Below, piece after piece: positions 43,778-55,190 of a stretch of DNA of 64,000 nucleotides. Origin of the DNA: Adenophora triphylla var. japonica (lineage: Eukaryota > Streptophyta > Magnoliopsida > Asterales > Campanulaceae). The translations under genes and the position numbers were made by a program. Below the pieces are notes generated by a model. That model had not been told where the DNA came from and made no database searches. It saw only the letters and a program-made list of their open reading frames with translations. Numbering within the stretch: the stretch's first letter is position 1; every line of letters begins with the position of its first letter. Location: the NCBI GenBank assembly GCA_022495995.1, contig JAFEMH010002592.1, positions 248,001-312,000 of the forward strand, written 5' to 3'.

Positions 43778-44997
43778 ATGGACAAGAGTTTTTCATCTGG
43801 TTCTTTTACAGGGTCTGGACAATTCAAAGACCGTAAAGAGGAGAGAGGGCCATATGCTGATATGATAGATGTTTTGAAGATATGCTTAGATGATGATAGT
43901 TTCAATAATGCTGCTAAAATGCTTGAAAATTTCAGGTACTCCAAGTGGACAACTTCATATTCCTTACTAACACTGTTATATGTATTAAAACCCCTCAGAT
44001 TTGTTTCTACCTCTGAACTTGCTACAGACATGGGCCGTCCTATTTGTTTTCAGCCCTTCTTTGTAGGTATAAGGTGCTGGGGTGTCTTGATTTAACTGTA
44101 GATAGGACCCGAAAAAGTGTCACGCTAACTCCAACCTCAACTTCTGTGAACCTCTGTCATCTTGCCGGCCTCTTGGGGTCTTGTGGCTTTCATTTGAAGA
44201 ACAAATAGAAGGCCCGCGATTCTGAATTTTCCTTCTTTTATTAGTTGGATTCTCTTTAATCCCTATGTTCTTATTGATTGAAGTTCAAACTTTGCAGATC
44301 TCTTATTAAACATCTCGAGAAGGTTGATCCGATGAAGCTGAAGCGTGAAGCGTGAAGAAAAGCTTGCATTTTGGATCAACATTCATACTGCCTTGGTGAT
44401 GCATGTATGCCCTGCAGAACATTTTTCATCGTATAACCACTAAAGCATGTGCACAAATGTTTGTGGGAAATTAGAGCATTGGAAGTATATATGCATCAGG
44501 AGCTCACTTCAATGAACGTACTCTTGCATGATGTTTCTCTGTGATGGAGTCAAACAAGTCTTATCTGTACACTAATTTGAGTTAAAATGCCTTGTTTTCC
44601 TTATATTTGTCTGAGGATCCCTTTCACTCAACGTCTATCATTCACCCCTTGCATGAGACAGGCACCGATTGTAGGTCTCTACCAATATTTTTGGGAAAAA
44701 GTGAACGAAAAGAATGGAAAAGAGAGCCAGTTTTCTTTGTTTCGTTTTGCTGACATGATTGTGTGATTATTTTTTGACAGGCATATTTAGCATATGGAAC
44801 TCAAAATTACATCAGAAGTAATTCAATTTTGAAGGTAAAGTGCAAGCGATTTTTCCTTTTCAAGTATCCGTCAAATGATTGATTCAGCAAATGTGGTTTG
44901 TGTTAGTTCTGATCAAAATCCTATCTTTCAGGCAGCTTATAATGTGGGTGGACATTGTATAAATGCTTATGTCATGCAAAGAAACATGACATAAGAG
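43778..44997 (+). pseudogene. Captured DUF547-domain gene fragment
   Basis: Exon-like blocks 43778-43935, 44298-about 44406, 44781-44834 and 44932-44997 sit between GT-AG-like borders. They read DMIDVLKICLDDDSFNNAAK...NFR, then SLIKHLEKVDPMKLKRE, AYLAYGTQNYIRSNSILK and AAYNVGGHCINAYVMQ. This matches the order of plant DUF547 proteins (LEKVDP.KMKREEKLAFWINIHNALVMH / AYLAYG / LKAAYNVGG). A 7-bp duplication (GCGTGAA twice near 44342-44355) breaks the second block and the last ends in a stop. Capture retained introns, so it was at DNA level. Confidence 0.75.
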
Positions 44998-45657
44998 GTA
45001 AGTCCACGAGGATGCAGTTATGGACACATGATGCTTATAGAGTGAGATAGACAACGCGAAATTGTTGTACTTCCTCTATCGCAAAATGAGTGTCCATTTT
45101 ATTAATCAATTTTCTCCTTTGCGAACTATCATGCCTTAATGTGCAGAGAATGATTGTCCATTCATTCTTTAATCCGTTTGTTTCCTTCTATTTTTAGAGG
45201 AGTAGCTTTGTGCAAAAAAGTATATCTACTTCTTAGCAATTTCTCAGTTCTAGTGTCATTGGAAAACTTAATTAGGATAGAAGAGAAATAAAGAGAATGC
45301 CTTTTTACTTATTGGAAGTCTCAAATAGGATAGAAGAGAAATAGAGCAATTGTTCATTTATTTTTATTATTTTATTTGGGGTTTGTTTTCAAACCTAAAT
45401 GCACTTTTAAATTTAAATAGGGCAATTGAACATCAATCTCACTTCATTATAAATAATGATTATAAATTTAAATGTCAAAGTTTATGATGGTCGTATTTAC
45501 TTGCGATTTAGTTTCATTGAATCACATTACCATTTTCCTTTGCATACTTGTTTGTTGACAAGTTCTCTATATGGGTGTATGCTTGTATGTTTGGATGGTA
45601 ACCATGTGATAAGATAGAAGAGTATTTTGGTCCTCATTCATGGATCTTGTAATGCAG

Positions 45658-45840
45658 GGGCTTGAGGATCCAACGAGAAGTAGATACAAGCTTCTCCTAA
45701 GTTGTTCATTGACTATAACTTCCGTGATTCCCCCTGAACTGCCAATGGAGTTGTCAATAGCTGTTAATACATCTTTGATTGCACTGGCACGACGAGGGAT
45801 ATTTTGTACTGAACCTTTCGTAATTCCATTTGCCGGAAAG
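45658..45840 (+). pseudogene. Captured exon of a P5A-type ATPase (MIA/PDR2-like)
   Basis: One clean 61-codon exon between acceptor AATGCAG and donor GTGAGT. It encodes [20 protein letters not shown] then [20 protein letters not shown] and ends IPFAGK. PPELP followed by [11 protein letters not shown] is the membrane-segment-4 signature of endoplasmic-reticulum P5A ATPases; in the family the next exon would hold the DKTGT phosphorylation site. The exon has no stop and few changes, suggesting recent capture. A possible further exon (46119-46201) was not recognised. Confidence 0.85.
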
Positions 45841-47680
45841 GTGAGTAGCGCCAGAAGTTACCTTCATTATTGTGTCATCATGTTAGGCTCATTTGGTGTA
45901 GTTTTTACTATTACCCTTCATAGTGTCACTAGTTATTTTTTCTGATCTTGGCCTCTATTTGTGTCCTTTTTCTTTGGCTTGCATGTTAATACGTAAACAC
46001 ATAAGATAGTAGAGGCCGGAACATTAGCCTGCCTTTGGACCGAATGAATGGCGTTGTCTAAAATTGGAATTGAGCATAGTTGTCTGCTTCTTTGCATTAT
46101 ATTTGTTACTTCTTAGAGATAATTTGGGGAGCTTATGAATTTGTTGGATGTGCAAGTACAAGAGATGAAGTCCATGAGTAACACTATAAGGAAGTTGGAA
46201 GGTAGTAGAGAAATTGCTTGTGTCAAATTCTGAAAATGGTTTATTTCCGTCATTAATTTTAGTCTGCCCCCAACTCTTCTGCCCATTGTGGTTCTTGTGT
46301 TTGTATTCAGTTCTTTATGGGTACCCTGTAGTTCATGTCACAGAGTATACTTTATTAGGAAAACAGACTCTTGATTTGCCAACATGTAGTTGTACAACCA
46401 AAGCTAGGATTCTTTTGTCAAAAGCTGAATATCAAACTTTTTAGTGTGTTTTACTGACTTCAACATGCTTATAGTTGATTTTAACTTATCATATGCAATA
46501 TGCATGTAACATTGTCAATTTTAGTTCTCTTTGCAGTCAATTTTGGCTATAAGAAAAATGATTATCTAGCAATTGATATGGTCCATTTGCCTCTTGTTTT
46601 CTGCTATTATGCAAGATATTAAATATTAGTATTCCTTAACACAATGATTCCTGTAAATAAGATACGAACAGTTGATGATCTGTCACCTCCCTAATCTGGA
46701 ATAAGAGCTTTACCAATGCCTTTATTCTATTGAGTAAGATATGGTGCTCAACCCTCCCTGTCTCCCATGGTTGTGCTAAATTATTTATGTGCTCTAATTG
46801 AGATGCTGGTCCCAACACATCTGGAAGTGATTTATTTGGGACAATGTTAAGTGCCGAACCATACTGTTGCGGTTAGACTGTATGATAGGTGTGGAAGCAT
46901 GACCCATATTTTTGAGTTCACATCTGTTCTATCATTTGGTATTTTAAAGGGATCTGGAAGTCCTTGAGTCATAAGAGAGTCCCAAAATAGTGTACTCCCT
47001 CTGTCGCAAAATGAATGACCATTTTGAATTTAAGTGTTATTTTGAAAATGACCATTTTGAATTTAAGTGTTATATTTGTTATCTTGACCCCCCCCCCCCT
47101 TTTCGGCTAAGAATTGTGTTCACCAATAGATGTAGGTTGTAAGGTCTTTTTGATCTGGAGTGTACTCTGCACTTGGGTGATGATTGACGAACCTTGCATT
47201 TATCGATTTCTCTCGGTTTCATACATATGTCATGTCATCGATTAGTAATTACTTGATTTTGTTTATGTTTTCAATTGTCAACGATATTCATTCACTTATG
47301 AAGATTTGCTTTTCTGTATACGCATGACAGGATTGGAGCCTTGATGATGTCTCTTTGATCTTCAACATCAACTTCAACTTCAACTTCAAAACTTTGATGT
47401 TTTAGACTAGATTATGGCCATGATTACACTTTTGTACATGTTTAACTTAAGACAAATGCTTAATAGTAGCAAATGTTTTATAAATAGTGGTTAGATTTGA
47501 CTTACTAGAATGAATTATTTAGGATTTTTGTTTAAGCACTTATATCACCGTTTTTGGATTTTTATGAAAATTTATGCATTACTGTTAAAATGGTCATTTA
47601 ACTCTTTTATTGCTACTAAATGTAGTACAATGAATATATAGTACACTAGGTTTTATAAAATATTATATATCACAGTTTTG
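45841..47680. other. CACTA interior without recognised genes
   Basis: AT-rich sequence. A possible exon (46119-46201, between TTCTTAG and GTAGTAG, reading LMNLLDVQVQEMKSMSNTI) is of unknown origin. Half-copies of Stowaway ends (CTCCCTCTGTCGCAAAATGA near 46996; a related one near 45066) occur without clear partners. A run of ten C lies at about 47089-47099. Nothing else is supported. Confidence 0.4.
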
Positions 47681-48132
47681 AATTGTGTTACAATTATGAA
47701 AAACACACGTTATGGTATCATTTGCCACATTAATTACCAATACAAATAATGATTTATATGTCGCACATAACTTTTGTGACGGTTTCAAATTGTCACAAGT
47801 ATTACAAATTGCACCGTTTTTAAAATGTCACAACAACCGTGGCGAATAAAAAAAATAATATTTGTCACGGTTTAGAAAATGTCACAACAACCGTGACAAA
47901 TAAAAAATAACATATATCACACTTATTGTGCTACGGTTTTTAACCGTGACCATAACCGTAGCAAATACTATTTGTCACGGTTTAGAAAACGTAGAACAGT
48001 ATAAGCGACGCTCACAAAAGCCTCGGACGTAAAAACGTGACAAAACCGTGGTAAATACTATTAGCCACGGTTTTAACTCTATTTACCACGGTCCGACGAC
48101 CGTGGCTAAAAACCCTGATTCTTGTAGTGTGT

Positions 48133-51128
48133 GGTGTTGTTCAACTGGAGCAAGCACAAGATTGCTATAGCTCCTGTTTCGCGGTTTGAAAAGCCAGTTG
48201 AGAAGGATAAGCCGGTGTTGATGCTTATTCAGAATGAGAAGGATCTTGCCGCAGCTATTGAGGAGTCGGAGTATTTTTGCCCTATAGTCATTAAGGGGTT
48301 GTTGGGTTCTGTCAGTGTGGAGATTGGGTTGCCAAGGGACATTGAAGAACTACTTGCAGATTTTCAGGGGTTGCTATCCGAAGAATTGCCAAATGATCTA
48401 CCACCTATGAGGGACATTCAGCATCAGATTGACTTGATTCCGGGAGCTAGCTTGCCAAACCTTCCACATTATCGCATGAGTCCTAAGGAGAATGAGATAC
48501 TTCGAGAGCAGATTGAGGACTTGCTGCGAAAGGGGTTTATTAGGGAGAGCATGAGTCCGTGTGCAGTGCCGGTTTTGCTTGTGCCAAAGAAGGGTAATCA
48601 GTGGCGTATGTGTGTGGACAGCCGGGCCATCAACAAAATTACCATCAAGTATCGATTTCCTATTCCCCGTTTGGAAGATATGCTTGATGAGTTATGCAGG
48701 TCGAGAGTGTTCACGAAGCTGGATTTGCGCGGCGGGTACCATCAGGTCGGATTAGGCCAGGAGATGAGTGGAAAACAGCCTTCAAGAGCAAGGATGGCCT
48801 TTATGAGTGGCTTGTCATGCCATTCGGACTCTCGAATGCCCCTAGCACTTTCATGCGGTTGATGAATCAGGTATTCCGACCTTTTATTGGTTCTTTTGTT
48901 GTCGTTTATTTCGATGATATCCTGATTTATAGTAGAGATAGAACTGCACATCTCGATCATCTTAGGCAAGTATTGCAAGTCCTAAAAGATAATCAGCTCT
49001 ACATCAATCTTAAGAAGTGTATTTTCTGCACCAACAAGTTACTTTTTCTGGGTTTTGTGGTTGGTGAGGATGGTATTCAGGTGGATGAGGAGAAAGTGAG
49101 GGCCATTAGAGATTGGCCAGCCCCAACTTCTGTCACTGAGGTGCGTAGCTTTCATGGCTTAGCTACCTTCTATAGGAGGTTTGTTCGGAATTTCAGTACC
49201 ATCACTGCTCCTATTACTGAGTGTTTGAAGAAGGGTAAGTTTCATTGGGGTTTCGAGCAAGAACAGAGTTTTGCCCTCATTAAGGAAAAACTTTGTACTG
49301 CACCAGTTCTTGCCCTACCCGACTTTGATAAAATCTTTCAGGTGGAATGTGATGCTAGTGGTGTAGGGATTGGAGCTGTCCTATCACAAGAGAAGCGACC
49401 TGTGGCTTTCTTTAGTGAGAAGTTGAGTGAGGCGCGTCAGAAGTGGAGTACTTATGACCAGGAATTCTATGCTGTTTTTCGGGCCTTGCGACAGTGGGAG
49501 CATTATCTTGTTCAGAGGGAATTTATTTTATTTTCTGATCATCTTGCCCTCAAGTTCTTGCACAGTCAGAAGGTGATAAACAAGATGCATGCTCGATGGG
49601 TGAGTTATCTGCAGAAGTTTCCTTTCATAATCCAACATAAGTCCGGGGTTCAGAACAAAGTGGCAGACGCTCTGAGTAGGAGGGCTTCCTTATTACTTAC
49701 ACTGTCTCAGGAAGTCGTCGGGTTTGAGTTGCTGAAGGAGTTATATGGGGAAGATCCGGATTTCAAGGAACTATGGTTTAAGTGTGTGGGCAAGCACCCG
49801 AGTGCAGATTTTCATGTCCGTGATGGTTTTCTGTTCAAAGGAGACCGATTGTGCATTCCTGTGACGTCATTACGTGAGAAGCTGATCCGAGACTTGCATG
49901 GGGGAGGCCTTAGTGGACACTTGGGGCGTGACAAGACAATCGCTAGCTTGGAGGAGCGTTATTTCTGGCCTCAACTGCGGAAGGATGCGGGTGCTATCGT
50001 CAGGCGTTGTTATGTTTGTCAGGTATCTAAAGGTCAATCTCAAAATACTGGTCTTTATTTGCCTTTGCCTATTCCTGATGATATATGGCTCGATTTATCT
50101 ATGGATTTTGTGTTGGGTTTACCTCGCACTCAACGAGGTGTGGATTCTGTTTTCGTGGTAGTGGATCGATTTTCCAAAATGTCTCATTTTATTGCTTGCA
50201 AGAAGACCTCGGATGCTTCTAATATTGCAAAATTGTTCTTTCGAGAGGTGGTACGTCTTCATGGTGTTCCTAAGTCCATTACTTCAGATAGGGACACTAA
50301 GTTTTTGAGCCATTTTTGGGTGACATTATGGCGTATGTTTGGTACTGCGTTGAATAGAAGTTCTACAGCTCATCCACAGACGGACGGACGGGCGAGGTTA
50401 CAAACAGGACATTGGGAAACATGATCGAAGTGTTTGTGGGGACAAGCCGAAGCAAAGTGGATTTGGCATTACCGCAGTGGAGTTTGCTTACAACGGTGCA
50501 GTCCATTCGGCTACGGGTAAATCACCATTTTCTGTAGTCTATTCGTCGACGCCAAGGCATGTTGTAGATTTGGTACCTTTACCAAGGGGTCGTGGTGTGA
50601 GCCAAGCAGCTGAAAATATGGCCAATGAAGTATGTGCTGTCAAAGAAGAGGTTCGGGCCAAATTGGAGGCAACGGGAGTAAAGAATAAAGGCTGCTGAGA
50701 CAAGAAGAAACGGGTCAAAGTTTTCAAGGTTGGGGATGATGTTATGGTTTTCCTTCGACGAGAGCGTTTTCCCTGTTAGCACGTACAAGAAATTGCAACC
50801 TCGCAAGTATGGGCCTTTCAAGGTGACTCGGAAGATTAATGACAATGCATATGTGGTGGCTCTTCCTGATAATTTGAACATCTCGAATACTTTCAACGTG
50901 GCGGACATATATGAGTATCATGCGGATGGAGTTCTTTATCCTGATGAGAACTCGGAGTCGAGTTCTTTGGAGGTGGAGGAGACTGATACAGGAGCGAGAG
51001 CGACCGCGCTCAAGGGGGTGCGCGACCGCGCTCAAGACGGTGTCAACCAGGCAGCAGTTTCGGCCAAGGTGCGCGACCGCGCACGGGAGGAGAGCGACCG
51101 CGCTGAAGACGAGGAAGAACTGGCGTGA
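48133..51128 (+). pseudogene. Chromovirus reverse transcriptase, RNase H and integrase
   Basis: The frame resumes [52 protein letters not shown] and catalytic [11 protein letters not shown]. RNase [43 protein letters not shown]. Integrase: zinc-binding H..H and [10 protein letters not shown], then [22 protein letters not shown] and the distal E region. Breaks: one frame change near 48750 (before DEWKTAF), one near 50395 and one near 50690. The C-terminal [15 protein letters not shown] segment runs on into the 3' LTR, stopping at 51126-51128. Confidence 0.92.
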
Positions 51129-51461
51129 GCCTCGGCCAAGGTGCGCGACCGCGCTGGGCCTAAGGGCGGCCGCGCTCGAGACGGAGGATTGAAGACTGAT
51201 TCCTTTTTAATTACGGAAAAACTCTTAATTTTGGCATTTTATTTATTTTGGGAACTCTTTTATTTGCTGCCTAGGTAGAAGTATAAATACTTAGTCTTTT
51301 ATTTTTGGAGAACAACTTATTCATTATTGATTTCCAATTCAAAGAGGTTTTCTCTTTAATTTTCTGGTGGATTCCAGATTTGTGTTCTTGAGGATTCATT
51401 GCTTGTGAATTCTTGTGTTTAGTGCGCTAAACACGAATCGTATTGCTTCCGTGCTGCGTCA
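50984..51461 (+). repeat. 3' LTR of the chromovirus element
   Basis: 478 bp, TGATACAGG...TGCGTCA, followed by TSD AAATA. Carries the same palindrome array and TATA box as the 5' LTR. The first 145 bp are also the end of the pol reading frame, so the array encodes an Arg/Ala/Asp-rich tail with repeated RDRA/DRA. Confidence 0.92.
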
Positions 51462-51466
51462 AAATA

Positions 51467-51781
51467 ACACCGTTAGGGGTACGAGGGTTGTCTCGCTATA
51501 ACTTTCGGGCGTAAGAATCAGTATATGTATATGTCTGTGAATAATCTCTAGAGGGTTGTCTCGCTATAACCTTCGGGGGTAAGAATCAGTATATGTATAT
51601 GTCTGTGAATAATCTCTAATATATGTATATGTCTGTGAATAATCTCTATGGAGTAAGCGCCGGAGAGAGTACCCTGTAGAGAGCATAATGATGTGTGAAT
51701 ATACCTTTTACCAAATGAAGCATGATGTGTGAATATTCCTTTTACCAAGTGAAGCAGGGTTATATATAATAGGAATAAGTA
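51467..51781. repeat. Tandem repeats in transporter intergenic DNA
   Basis: A roughly 63-bp unit (GAGGGTTGTCTCGCTATAAC...GTGAATAATCTCTA) occurs at about 51487-51550 and 51551-51617. Its last third is repeated once more (51618-51648). A second duplication (ATGATGTGTGAATAT.CCTTTTACCAA) lies at about 51690-51750. No gene seen. Confidence 0.75.
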
Positions 51782-52026
51782 CTCCCTCCTTCCCACAATA
51801 ATTCATAAAAAGATTTTTTTTTGGGCGTTTCATAATAATCTGCACTTTTTCAAAATGAAAATGGGACCCACTTCTCTCTACTCACAACACTTTTCAAATT
51901 TACTATTCTCTCCGCTCATTCTCTCTCCTATTTTACTTTTACACTCACAACATATTACCTTTATCACCTTTTACCTTAATTCCCGCACCGGCACAAAAAG
52001 TGTGTAGAATTGTGGGACCGAGGGAG
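51782..52026. mobile_element. Stowaway MITE
   Basis: CTCCCTCCTTCCCACAATAA at left and AATTGTGGGACCGAGGGAG at right with flanking TA, 245 bp. The interior contains CATTCTCTCTCCTATTTTAC as in the copy at 22719-23006, so they are related subfamilies. Confidence 0.88.
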
Positions 52027-52055
52027 TATATATTTACTCTTTTGTGGGTCACACC

Positions 52056-52142
52056 GTACGTATTTGATACAATTATATATGTGATATATTTGTGTGTACT
52101 ATATTGTGTATATGTGTATGTATAAATATATCAAATACGTAC
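52056..52142. repeat. 87-bp hairpin at the broken copia end
   Basis: Perfect 14-bp inverted repeat GTACGTATTTGATA (52056-52069) and TATCAAATACGTAC (52129-52142) around an AT-rich (TATATGTGTA-type) centre. It sits exactly where the copia RT coding sequence stops, directly after the Stowaway. It may be a tiny foldback element that inserted there, or filler from double-strand-break repair. Confidence 0.7.
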
Positions 52143-52510
52143 CTTGAAGGGTTGGTGGAGTCCTCAAATTCGGGGGGTTGGGTCATAAACACAATTTCAG
52201 AAAGGGTACCTTGAAGAAATGCGTTGTTGACATCAAGTTGGCGAAGGTGCCAATGGTTGGTGGTGGCAAGGGAGAGAAGAAGTCGGACAGTGGCTGGTTT
52301 TACAACGGTGCTGAAGGTTTTGGTGTAGTCAACACCGGGTTGTTGGTGAAAACCATTGGCTACAAGTCGAGCTTTGTATTTTTGAATTGTGTTGTCGGGA
52401 TTGTATTTGATGTGAAAAACCCATTTGCAACCGACAATGTTATGAGTTGTGGTAGGAGGGACCAAGGACCAAGTGTTATTGCAGGTTAGGACCTGAAATT
52501 TTTCAATCAT
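52143..52510 (-). pseudogene. Copia reverse transcriptase, N-terminal part only
   Basis: Encodes NNTWSLVPPTTTHNIVGCKW, YKARLVANGFHQQPGVDYTK, LDVNNAFLQGTLSEIVFMTQ and PPEFEDSTNPS, then runs into non-coding sequence at 52143. The catalytic YVDD region and RNase H are missing. Confidence 0.9.
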
Positions 52511-52718
52511 GGCATTACGCCAATGTGGAATGGATAGGGCCTGTTTGGTGGTGGTGGGGAGGCTTGTGGGAGAGGTGAGAAGGGAAATCTTGGCATACTT
52601 GAGATTAGGTTTGGTGATGCCATGGGATAATCTTGTGGTAATGGTATGGGTGGGAGGTGGAGGGGAGGTGGGGTTGAGAGTAGGTAGGGTTGTTTCAGGC
52701 TGAGGTGTGAGTGGGGAG

Positions 52719-53784
52719 TCATTTGGAATGGGGTTGGGAGGCAGGTTTGGGTTGGGGGAAGTATGGTTTGGGGAGGGAGGAGTGGGGGGAGGGGGGAGGT
52801 GGGACAGAGGAGATAGTGTTTAGGATAGGGAGGAATAGGGTGTGCCTGTCAGAGGGAGGGGGAGCAAAAGATGTGGGGGAAGTAGTGGTGAGGGAGTTGT
52901 ATGGGAAGGTGGTTTCAACAAAGCGGACATGACGGGAGGTGTAAACACGATGGGAGGTGGGGTCAAGGAAGTGGTACGCACTTTGCGTAGGTGAGTAGCC
53001 AACGAAGATACATGGGATGGATTTTGGGGCTAGCTTGTGGGGAGTGTATGGGCGAAGCCAGGGATAGCAGAAACAACCAAAGCTACGTAATTTGGTGTAG
53101 TTTGGAGGGGAGCAGAATAGGCAGAGGTAGGGGAAATCATTGTTTAGGGTGGGTGTAGGTAACCTGTTTATGAGGTAGGTAGCAGTGGTGAGGGCATAGG
53201 GCCAAAGGGTGAAGGGTAGGTTGGCATGGGAAAGGAGGGTGAGACCCGTTTCAACAATGTGACGGTGACGACGTTTGGCATACCCGTTGTGTTCAGGAGT
53301 GTGAGGGGGAGTGGTAAGATGGGTGATGCCGTTTTGACCAAGAGTGGGCGTGAGTTTGAGGTATTCACCCCCGTTGTCAGAGTAAACTTGAATTATGGGG
53401 CGGTTGAAGTATTTTTCGACTAGTGTTTTAAAGCGGAGGAAGGTGTTGTAAGTGTCGGATTTGTGTTTAAGAGGGTAGAACCAAATATATTTGGTGTAGT
53501 GATCGACAAAGATGACATAGTATTTGAAATTGTCAAGTGAATGGATTGAAGAGGTCCATACATCCGAAAAGTTGAGATCAAGCATGTGAGACAAGAGAAG
53601 AAGATGCAAATGGCAGCTTGTGGCTTTTATTAATAAAACAAGAATTACATGGAGGTAAGCTAGAAGAAATAGATAAACTAAACTTGCTACGTAATAAAGG
53701 GGAAGCGGGATGTCCTAATCTATGATGCCACAGCTGTGAAGATAGAGAGAGCTTGAATGAGCTTGAATGGGTGGAGGGTGCCAA
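52719..53784 (-). pseudogene. Copia gag-pre-integrase and integrase core
   Basis: Frame 53784-53578 has the zinc-binding LWHHRLGHP...CNSCFINKSHKLPF. Frame 53609-52719 has the core: first Asp in NFSDVWTSS, second in VYSDNGGEY, then TPEHNGYAKRRHRHIVETGL with the catalytic Glu, and GYSPTQSAYHFLDP near the end. Frame changes lie around 53590-53600. The segment 52511-52718 is a Pro-rich linker toward RT. Confidence 0.88.
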
Positions 53785-54299
53785 ATGTAGATGCCATCCT
53801 CAAGGTTTTCATGGATAAGAGTTTAACTCATGGCTTTGTCCTTGATAAGAAAAGAAGAGTGTGGGAATTCAATGATAGCATTGTTGTCACGACAAAATTG
53901 AGACATAGATAGAATGTTACGAGTAATAAGAGGGACATGTAAGACACTATTGAAATGAAGAAGAGAAGAGGATGTGGGGAAAGAGAAGGAACCTATGTGA
54001 GATATTGGAAGAGAAGAACCATCTCCGATAATGACGTCGTCACTGCCATTGTAGGGTGTGTGTAAGGCAAGGTTGGAAAGATCGTTGGTGATGTGGTTGG
54101 TTGCACCACTGTTGATGAGCCAAGAAGGAGGGGGAGGGGGTTGTGATAGGATGCGGTGTGGGCTTGGGGTTAGGGTTTGGATTTCTGTTTTGGAGAGGAA
54201 GAGGGGGGAAGGTTACGGTGGGGTGGTCGCGCTTGAATTGGTGACATTAGGAGATGACATGACCAATGTTACGGCATTATTGACACTTTCCTTTAAAGG

Positions 54300-55110
54300 G
54301 GAGGGGTGAGGGGTTTGAGCTAGAGGATGGGGAGGGTTGGTGGTGCGGTGGTAGCTACGGTTGGGTGATGGACGGGTTTGGGCGGTGAAGGCGGTGGTGG
54401 GGTGATGGGGGTGGATTGTTTTAGGGTGAGTTCATGTTGGATAAGTTTTTCGTGTAGGGCTTCAAAGGATATAGGGTTATCTCGGGCTCGGGTGGAATCA
54501 ATGACGGGTTTGAAGGTTTCATAGTCCAAACCTTTTAGGATGGTGTAGATTATGTCCTCGGAATCCATGGGTTTGCCAAGGATGGCAAGCTTGTCGGTGT
54601 AGGATTTGACAGCATTCATGTAGTCGGAGATGGATAGCTGGTTTTTGGTAAGGTTTGCAAGGTTGTCTTTTATTTGGAGGATGTGGCCACGGGAGGGGTT
54701 GGCATAGGTAGTTTTGAGGATGGTCCAGGCTTCGTGGGAGATTTTGGCTTAGTGAACTAGGGGAGCAATGGTGGGATCTAAGGTTCCTATGAGGGCTCCA
54801 AGGATAAGGCAATCTTGGCGAGACCAAGTTATGGCTGCCGGATTGGGGACAGAGGTGGTGGTGGCCGGTTTGGCCGGTTCATCGTCTGTTTCAGCGATGG
54901 CTGGGGTGGTGGTGGTGATGTTATCCTCGGGTTTTGTGTGGGTGCCATCGACAAACTTTAGGAGGTCGAGACTAAAGAGGATAGAGGTTATTTGGAATGC
55001 CCATGTGAGATAGGTTAGAGGGTGAGGGTACGACAATAAGATAGGTTGACCAAGAAGAGGGGTTGGTCGGGTTGGACAGCGTTTGGAATGGTGGAGGAAG
55101 CTCCGGCCAT
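54300..55110 (-). pseudogene. Copia Gag (UBN2-type), frameshifted
   Basis: ATG at 55110 (MAGASSTIPNAVQPDQPLFL). After a frame change near 55030 the frame 55036-54749 has DGTHTKPED...WSRQDCLILGALIGTL. Frame 54619-54320 has AVKSYTDKLAILGKPM and ILKGLDYETFKPV, typical of UBN2-type copia Gag. A Pro-rich tail follows. 53785-54299 is the poorly conserved protease/linker region in which only short frames remain. Confidence 0.75.
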
Positions 55111-55190
55111 TGTAAGGGTGGGGAGGGGCTGCCGAAAATTGAGAGAGTTTTTAGGATTTTTGGGTTTTGAATCTTAATGCTCTGATACCA

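Larger units (their letters stand above)
43054..48129. mobile_element. Non-autonomous CACTA element carrying host gene fragments (Pack-CACTA)
   Basis: Left end CACTACAAGAAAAAGGTG, right end ATTCTTGTAGTG, 3-bp duplication TGT at 43051-43053 and 48130-48132. Removing the element plus one TGT restores the interrupted gag-pol frame. Subterminal regions (43080-43200, 47690-48110) are filled with repeated CCGTGGCAAAT / GTCACGGTTT motifs, as in Spm-type elements. No transposase was recognised. The 5-kb interior contains exons of two unrelated host genes in plus orientation, described separately. Confidence 0.95.
41009..51461 (+). mobile_element. Chromovirus-type Ty3/gypsy retrotransposon split by a CACTA element
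   Basis: LTRs 41009-41485 and 50984-51461 (TGATACAGG...TGCGTCA) with TSD AAATA at 41004-41008 and 51462-51466. A tRNA-Met primer-binding site TGGTATCAGAGCAGG (41488-41502) follows the 5' LTR, and a polypurine tract GGAGGTGGAGGAGA precedes the 3' LTR. The gag-pol order is Gag, protease, RT, RNase H, integrase. Pol lacks a recognisable chromodomain, so the exact clade is open. A 5.1-kb CACTA element interrupts protease-RT at 43054-48129. The LTRs are almost identical, so insertion is recent. Confidence 0.93.

Noticed and set aside
43778..45945. CACTA cargo as CACTA transposase
   Set aside because: The exons match DUF547 and P5A-ATPase proteins, not TNPA/TNPD-type transposase.
52509..54309. Plus-strand Gly/Val-rich frames
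   Set aside because: Opposite-strand shadows of Pro-rich copia gag-integrase linkers.
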